From Tridacna crocea (taxonomy: Eukaryota > Mollusca > Bivalvia > Cardiida > Cardiidae), in contig OX031059.1 of NCBI GenBank assembly GCA_943736015.1, positions 45,023,159-45,087,158 of the forward strand: a stretch of DNA of 64,000 bases. Reading direction: 5' to 3'. Shown one piece after another: positions 60,501-64,000 of the stretch. The notes beneath the pieces are model-generated. The model was not told where the DNA came from, made no database searches, and was given only the letters and a program-made list of their open reading frames with translations. Both the position numbers and the translations under genes were made by a program. Within the stretch, counting starts at the first letter, position 1. Each line of letters begins with the position of its first letter.

Positions 60501-62546
60501 GAATGACAATCTGTAGGTCATATTGATAAGGACTGGCAGCAAAAATTAACTGTGTTCAGAGTTATCAGGTCGCTCTGTCTTTTGTTTACTTTGTACCTGG
60601 TTTGAAATTTATTTCATTATAACTTGAAATCATCTTGACAATAATTGTCATAATATTATTTGGTATGGTAAAAAATAAGGTGCATTTTAACACCCGTATA
60701 GTTTACTCTTGGCTTCTACTGGGCTATAAGTTTCAAAAGTGGATACCTATCTAAGAAGGGCAGGCATCTCTCAAAATATTTTTTTACAGTAATTCTCCTC
60801 TTTCTACAAGCAACTTTCACTAAAATAAGCAACGACAGTCAGGTACTGGTACCCACATACCAATATTTTACTTGCTATATTTGTGAGTTTATAATTGAAC
60901 CATACTCTGGCAAAAGGCAGCTTAATGAATCTTCAGACTGCATTGTACCTCACAAGATCACACGATCCATTTTGTCTAACAGTTGAGTCAATCTTGATGT
61001 AGATTGATCCTTTGACATGCAGAAAAAAATGACCAATAGCAAAGAGTTTCAGCGTAGGGCCATTCTTAAGAATTTTGTTTATCTTACTCTTCAAGATTTT
61101 CAAACTTTGAAAGTAACTGAACTTCTGATTGGCTAAACCATTCCTGATTGGCTAAACCGAATGGTTTAGCCAATCAGAAGTTCTGTTACTTTCAGATTGA
61201 CAAAATTCTGAAGAATAAGACTAAGAATGTTCTTAATAATGGTTGGTGAATACGAACCCAGCTGGTGAGCCTGCAGGACTGCACAGGCTGATATGGGTCG
61301 ATACTTTTTGCAGATGTGTTAAGCTCCCTTTTCACCAAGTATAGCTTGTATGTATTCATTGACTGTTTCAGGTCAGTACACATGGTTATTCACAAAATCA
61401 GATCCTTGTCTGGAAGTATCCTTCACTTGTTCAAATTGCCAAACTCACCGGTCATTCATTCAGAGTATTGTATCTAGTAAGTTCTTTATAATCATTCTCC
61501 TTGCTGTGAGAGTTGAAAAACCTTATGTGCCTTTGGTCCTATTTTTTCTTTTTTTAGATACTTGTTAAATATGAAAACATAAGCATATTATGTATGAATA
61601 CTTAATCATATGTCCTTTTAACTCTACCATTCAACAAAATTTCAGGCCCTTTTCATATTGTAAACATTTGCAAATGACAAATATGGCATTTAGAGCTATT
61701 TATGTCTATACTTCACAGTAGATGTATGGGAGATATGTCAAATGAAAATTGCTGAAATGTAATTATGGAATGTATACCTAGTAAGGTTTATTGTGTAATG
61801 GTTTTTGATAGTTTAGTAACAGTGAAATATTGTTCAAATATTTCATGCTTACGATAAGTGACAAATCCCATTTTCATTTTCAAACTCATCAATTGAAGTT
61901 TGAAACTGTATTTCTCAAGCACTAGTTACATAGGTCACCAGGGCATGCCATTTTCCTCATTACCAAACAACAATATTTTAGGCTTAACTAAATTGAAAGC
62001 ATTTGCAGACAACAACATAAAAGTGACGGAAAATTTGATTTGTTTTTTTGTGAAGGGTAGAAAACATTGTGGGAAAAGGAGAAAATGCTGGTTACCAGCA
62101 TTTTCTCCTTTTCCCACAATGATTTCAAAAGGCGTCTTTCTCAGGGTTGTCAAAAGTAGGGATTGTGTGGTAATGGGTTCACGAAATAGATAACTGAAGT
62201 AATTTACCCTACATTTCTCAGTCTTTAGCTATGGCTTTGGGATATACCAAGGTTAATTAAAGAGAACAACTGTTCTTGATTTGATGTAAGTCCACCCAAA
62301 AAAAGGTGTTAAGGCTTGAAATGAATAAGTGATCATTTTTAAGGTGAAATATCAAAATTTAGTTTGAGTAAACATTATCAGTGATATTTCGTGAATGGCT
62401 GCACTAAATATCCTCTGTTTCTTTGATTGTATTACTCTGTTTCCTTTTTAAAGGCCATGTCACCTGATGGAGAAGCCATAGTTACTGGGGCAGGTGATGA
62501 AACTCTACGCTTTTGGAATGTTTTCAGTAAAACTAGATCAACCAAG
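48525..62546 (+). CDS. FZR1: FZR1/Cdh1 (fizzy-related), APC/C activator; 3' end outside window
   Basis: Eleven coding exons: 48525-48584, 50404-50520, 51448-51579, 53556-53615, 56148-56246, 57326-57481, 58134-58199, 58636-58738, 59281-59699, 61372-61476 and 62454-62546. They give 470 aa, all junctions GT/AG and in phase. Residues 1-10 (MDPEYEKRLL) are the family start. The C-box DRFIPVR is at 40-46, and Ser-Pro sites suitable for CDK control occur in 25-156. KSQKLLRSPRK (146-156) and KISKIPFKVLDAPELQDD precede seven WD40 blades, with SGSRDR, GHRQEVCGLKWS and GGGTADRCIRFWNTLTGQPL. Human FZR1 is about 493-496 aa; the missing end should carry LNLF and the Ile-Arg tail. The protein recruits substrates with D-box/KEN motifs to the APC/C in late mitosis and G1 (family knowledge). 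Confidence 0.97.
48651..48846 (-). repeat. MITE-A, reverse copy
   Basis: The left end aactccctaccaaacataaa has lost TTAA; the right TTAA is at 48843. The hairpin centre is partly deleted. It lies in FZR1 intron 1. Confidence 0.65.
49385..49992 (+). mobile_element. Helentron-like element E, 5'-truncated copy 2
   Basis: It carries the E unit features (cataagacctagggctactaa, ccagtgagctgttgccaaga, gatcacaagttgtacatggg) and the tail acaggcccatcatggtcgtc plus ttgttt. The head is missing. Confidence 0.55.
50404..50520 (+). CDS. FZR1: FZR1 exon 2
   Basis: Residues 21-59. Proline/serine-rich PLTLSPGSPMSSPSK is followed by the C-box DRFIPVR (40-46), which binds the APC/C core, and AGAAWHINFNLNT. The acceptor is acattgtag and the donor GTAAGT. 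Confidence 0.95.
50855..51081 (+). repeat. MITE-A, forward copy
   Basis: TTAA is at 50855. The right end has a small insertion (tgttgttaactttggtaaag) and no TTAA. Confidence 0.75.
51448..51579 (+). CDS. FZR1: FZR1 exon 3
   Basis: Residues 60-103: ESPRQSPVQSRKAKEISSDN, GKDGLAYNCLLRNELLA and AGIEDLK. It matches SDNGKDGLAYSALLKNELLGAGIE of human. Two Ser-Pro sites are visible. Confidence 0.96.
51687..52491 (+). mobile_element. Helentron-like element E, full copy 3
   Basis: The head is ctccactggccaaaggccag (hairpin), then ggtgtccgtcgtccatccgt. The body has ggttgccatggcaacaaaac (GTTGCCATGGCAAC at 51890-51903) and acaaggcccagggctactga. The tail is ataCAGGcccatcatggccc plus tcttgttt. A MITE-like gtggtaaagggttaaaaagc lies near the 3' end. 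It begins about 110 bp after FZR1 exon 3. Confidence 0.65.
52850..53370 (+). mobile_element. SINE (type 1) split by a MITE-A2
   Basis: The SINE body runs 52850-52993 (gaggattgatgacatttagg, gaagaatattgtgcaaggta) and resumes at 53282 (gaaactttgtacagcatgga, taggtgctctggctgctgtg). The intervening sequence is an A2 MITE. The tRNA head is not recognisable. Confidence 0.65.
52994..53281 (+). repeat. MITE-A2 with internal duplication, inserted in a SINE
   Basis: TTAA is at 52994; the right end is gggaaagagttga. A piece with tacaagtctttagaaaa and ggagaaattgctcgtaac is present twice before the hairpin gctcataatgagc. Confidence 0.7.
53383..53520 (+). mobile_element. SINE tail fragment
   Basis: actggtaaaa-like and ggaaagcatggaaatgtgca, then tggccaaaatataactgatt, resemble the 3' half of the type 1 SINE. 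It is diverged, and runs up to FZR1 exon 4. Confidence 0.4.
53556..53615 (+). CDS. FZR1: FZR1 exon 4
   Basis: Residues 104-123, DTQPDERRILVPKESKNLFR. It corresponds to the variable stretch before KKGLFTYS in human. The donor is GTGAGT, phase 0. Confidence 0.9.
54225..54437 (+). repeat. MITE-A, decayed forward copy
   Basis: It runs from gcccattaccacacagttgc through ggagaaaatgccgaatgatt to aatttgggccagtctgaaaa. The stem no longer pairs well. Confidence 0.5.
54462..54580 (-). mobile_element. SINE (type 1) fragment, minus strand
   Basis: ccagtgcacctgcccttgct, ttcctggagtctctttttat and attctttccaagccactggc are the reverse complement of the SINE 3' half. Confidence 0.55.
55734..55965 (+). repeat. 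MITE-A3 subfamily copy
   Basis: TTAA is at 55734 and 55962. The centre is tgaaattgcttgtcacgagc plus aatttca, and the arms carry tatctctaaatgaccctaaa and agcaatgcatagaaatgagt, different from A1 and A2. Confidence 0.8.
56148..56246 (+). CDS. FZR1: FZR1 exon 5
   Basis: Residues 124-156: YHVPRRSDSSESSPYSLSPV, then GSKSQKLLRSPRK. PYSLSPVxxKSQKLLRSPRK is nearly identical in human and fly. Confidence 0.97.
56334..56555 (+). repeat. MITE-A, forward copy
   Basis: TTAA is at 56334 and 56552. One stem arm is mutated (gaaaaaaaagtgagaaaagg). Confidence 0.75.
56755..56800 (+). repeat. 22-bp direct repeat, two copies
   Basis: tagagtaaaggtttaaatga plus ta occurs twice in a row; the second copy contains the target duplicated by the following SINE. 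Confidence 0.8.
56800..57253 (+). mobile_element. tRNA-derived SINE (type 2) with target duplication and a nested insertion
   Basis: The head is ctggtggctcagtggtgtgc (box A) and ggttgtgagtacgatactcg (box B); the body matches 32915. TAAATGATAT flanks it at 56790-56799 and 57254-57263. A 190-bp insertion at about 57036-57220 interrupts the 3' part, bordered by gcagagctct and gcagctct. Confidence 0.8.
57096..57152. repeat. Hairpin with 24-bp arms inside the SINE insertion
   Basis: gttatgggtactcattagaa plus tcgt and its inverted copy (57129-57152) flank a 9-base loop, with two mismatches. Confidence 0.8.
57326..57481 (+). CDS. FZR1: FZR1 exon 6
   Basis: Residues 157-208. It begins AVRKISKIPFKVLDAPELQD and runs into the first WD40 blade (DFYLNLVDWSSQNVLSVGLG, then CVYLWSACTSQ). 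Donor GTGAGA. Confidence 0.97.
57583..57810 (-). repeat. MITE-A3 subfamily copy
   Basis: TTAA is at 57583 and 57807. The centre tgaaattgctcgtgacgagc plus aatttca is a perfect palindrome. Its orientation is opposite to the A3 copy at 55734. Confidence 0.8.
57821..57938 (+). repeat. MITE-A, right-half fragment
   Basis: It starts in the hairpin end (caatgttttctacccttta) and has a complete right arm to TTAA at 57935. Confidence 0.7.
58134..58199 (+). CDS. FZR1: FZR1 exon 7
   Basis: Residues 209-230, VTRLCDLSGDGDTVTSVSWA plus ER. It is the start of the second blade. The acceptor is tttctag, the donor GTAAGT. Confidence 0.96.
58388..58592 (-). repeat. MITE-A, reverse copy
   Basis: The left end tctttaccaaacagcatcat and the right TTAA at 58589 are present. 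The hairpin loop is deleted (aaaatgctggtttctccttt). Confidence 0.7.
58636..58738 (+). CDS. FZR1: FZR1 exon 8
   Basis: Residues 231-264 plus one base of Gly265: GNLVAVGTHKGYVQIWDVAA, NKKINTLEGHNARV. This is the WD blade ending in IWDVA, with GH of the next blade. Donor GTAAGG. Confidence 0.96.
59080..59241 (-). repeat. MITE-A, reverse copy, left part lost
   Basis: A hairpin (gaaaatgcttgttaccagct) and a right arm to gtttggtaaaggattaaa are present. It ends 39 bp before FZR1 exon 9. Confidence 0.65.
59281..59699 (+). CDS. FZR1: FZR1 exon 9 (largest)
   Basis: Completes Gly265 and codes residues 266-404, three WD40 blades: ALAWNADMLSSGSRDR, GHRQEVCGLKWSPDHQHLAS, GGNDNKLYVWN, HLAAVKAIAWSPHQHGLLAS, GGGTADRCIRFWNTLTGQPL and DTGSQVCNLAWSKHSNEL. 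It has very high similarity to the fly and human proteins. Confidence 0.98.
59951..60179 (+). repeat. MITE-A, full forward copy (pair)
   Basis: TTAA is at 59951 and 60176. The loop is gctggttaacagc. Confidence 0.85.
60176..60399 (-). repeat. MITE-A, full reverse copy sharing a TTAA with its neighbour
   Basis: It opens at TTAA 60176 and closes at TTAA 60396. It is in inverted orientation to the preceding copy, so the pair itself forms a large inverted repeat. Confidence 0.85.
61058..61235. mobile_element. Palindromic element, about 178 bp
   Basis: Arms pair from ttcttaagaattttg/aagaatgttcttaa inward through gaaagtaactgaacttctga and ttggctaaaccattc against gaatggtttagccaatcaga. The loop contains a third copy of ctgattggctaaacc. 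The family is unknown; it lies in FZR1 intron 9. Confidence 0.7.
61372..61476 (+). CDS. FZR1: FZR1 exon 10
   Basis: Residues 405-439, VSTHGYSQNQILVWKYPSL, VQIAKLTGHSFRVLYL. This is blade six with its GH/W pattern. Donor GTAAGT. Confidence 0.97.
61615..61695 (-). repeat. MITE-A, left-end fragment
   Basis: ttaactctaccattcaacaa and aaacatttgcaaatgacaaa are the first 70 bp of a reverse copy. Confidence 0.5.
61955..62180 (-). repeat. MITE-A, reverse copy
   Basis: It is near consensus with a complete hairpin, but both TTAA ends are altered (ttcctcattaccaaac; ggtaatgggttcac). Confidence 0.8.
62454..62546 (+). CDS. FZR1: FZR1 exon 11 (last in window)
   Basis: Residues 440-470, AMSPDGEAIVTGAGDETLRF then WNVFSKTRSTK, the seventh blade. 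Donor GTAAAT. The final exon with the C-terminal Ile-Arg tail is beyond 64000. Confidence 0.97.
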
Positions 62547-62705
62547 GTAAATAGCATTTTCTTGTTTCTGATTCTTTTAAAAAAGTGAGCATTAGGGAAC
62601 TGTGTGTTGTTAAGATGAGTTGGATGATATTATTTAGGAAAATTGTGGTATCACATTTAATCTATATTTCCTGTGAAAGGGAGAGGTCACCTTTTCCTTT
62701 TAACT

Positions 62706-64000
62706 AGGGATGGCAACGAGTATCGATTTTAATACTCGAGTACTCGGTCATTCTTCCGATCGAGTACTCGGAAGATTTTTACTTCATTTTATACTAAAAT
62801 TTCAGAGCAATATCGGTATTTGAAAGAATTGGAAACAGTGAAAATCTATTCAACAAAAAAATCTTGATCCGTGATACCCTTTATTTACAAGCATTTATTT
62901 CAAGTTCTACACACATAACGTCATAAGTATGCTTCCCAACCACGATTTCAAAGGGAGTTTCCCAATTCAAGACCTAAAAATCCAATCACCTGACAGACTA
63001 TTTAAACCCTAGTTAAAAAAAATCGGATATAAGTGTATAAAGGGTGTGATAAAGCTTGTATCCCAAGATACACATACATATTCATCCGAGGTTGCCATGG
63101 AGTTGACAAGCATGTATTTCACGGTCAATCAGGTTCGTTCCTTATAAATAGAAATCAACATTCAGTAATCTAACTGAATTTTATCGTTCGAAGATTTACG
63201 AACCAATCAAATTTGAGAATGAATCGAGCAGGTCCTTGTCAGTGGAATTTGTCATTCACCCCACGTAAGCAGGTACATTATATTATGATTTTACCAAAAA
63301 AAGCAAAATAACAATCTTCATCGTTGTCCCAGGATATAGACAATAATGAGTTACAATTTAATCATCAACGAAAACAATGGGAAAAAGCCAAGATTTGGAC
63401 TGTTTAGTGCACAAATTGACGGCTGGAATTCCAATCTGTCTAAAACTAGACCAACCTGCATATGAACGTAGGTTTACAACGTATGGCGTAGCTTTTTAAT
63501 GACTGCATTGTTCGATTTGTTAGCGGTCAGTGACCTAGAGATCGCGAGCGTGTCTTGTCTGATCATAAGTTTTGGGACCGCTTATAAAAAAAATTATTCT
63601 TTATAGACCTTTGTATTGGAACACAAAAAGAAAATTATATTTTACTCTCCCAAAAATTAAAGCAAAATACAACGGCACGTTGGCGAACACAAGGTACACA
63701 GGATCCCTAAATAAGTTTCACAGTCAAACTGTGAAGATTAAGGATAGTTGCTTTCTCCTCCCTAATTAGGCCATATAAGCCAGCCTCTGATTTACTGAAA
63801 TTACGAAAACTTTAATGATTACCGATTAACGTGAACGGCTTAACGTTATAATTGACACAGTTGTTGTTTATTACAAAGTACAAACACGTGTCAAATTGTG
63901 AATTGTTCGACTATCTTTCGGTAACTTTCGCACTTTTGCAACGCTGTTTTGATTACATTTAATAGGCTGTAGTGTTTGTTTTGCAAAGAAATTTCACCTC
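62706..64000 (+). mobile_element. Probable hAT-type element, left end and body
   Basis: tagggatggcaacgagtatc has the look of hAT terminal sequence. It is followed by cgagtactcggtcattcttc and cgatcgagtactcgg, a repeated subterminal palindrome. The remaining 1.2 kb lacks the surrounding MITEs and has no long frame. The right end is outside the window, so target duplication cannot be checked. Confidence 0.4.

Overview
The window is animal nuclear DNA, most likely from a bivalve mollusc. The genes are ordinary metazoan genes with many small exons and GT/AG introns. About a third or more of the rest is mobile DNA of kinds I associate with bivalves: Helentron-like elements with 156-bp internal tandem units, tRNA-derived SINEs and short hairpin DNA elements. 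The species is not identifiable from the sequence alone, and 'bivalve' is inference.

Three genes can be rebuilt exon by exon with matching splice phases. (1) EBP2/EBNA1BP2, a nucleolar 60S ribosome-assembly factor, is complete on the + strand (1808-17245, 9 exons, 299 aa). (2) CFAP144/FAM183, a small ciliary axoneme protein, is complete on the - strand (37072-19469, 4 exons, 135 aa); its tail faces the tail of EBP2. (3) FZR1/Cdh1, the WD40 activator of the anaphase-promoting complex, is on the + strand (48525-62546, 11 coding exons, 470 aa seen); its last exon lies beyond the right edge. A fourth, weaker gene model (four exons, 76 aa, - strand, 34586-28862) sits inside the long second intron of CFAP144, with consistent phases and a polyadenylation signal. 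The left edge (302-1, - strand) holds an open exon of an unrecognised gene that diverges from EBP2.

Layout: 1-302 partial exon; 1.8-17.2 kb EBP2; 17.2-19.4 kb short intergenic region with a 40-bp tandem array; 19.4-37.1 kb CFAP144, nearly all intron; 37.1-48.4 kb intergenic with scattered repeats and recent tandem duplications; 48.4-64 kb FZR1. The genes do not form an operon or pathway: ribosome assembly, cilia and cell-cycle proteolysis are simply neighbours.

The most striking content is repetitive. A piggyBac-like MITE of about 225 bp (TTAA targets, TIR about CYCWTTACCA, central perfect hairpin) occurs more than 50 times in at least three subfamilies that differ in their hairpin centre. 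Other elements are: a 2.09-kb fold-back element with 8-bp target duplications in EBP2 intron 1; a 127-bp palindromic MITE with 8-bp duplications beside it; Helentron-like families B, C and E, with one B copy nested inside a MITE and one C/B chimera ending just before an EBP2 splice acceptor; a 1.65-kb TIR element in FZR1 intron 4; a 548-bp TIR repeat with two copies; several SINEs, one with a clear 10-bp target duplication; and the start of a probable hAT element at the right edge. No CRISPR array, rRNA gene or standalone tRNA gene was seen.
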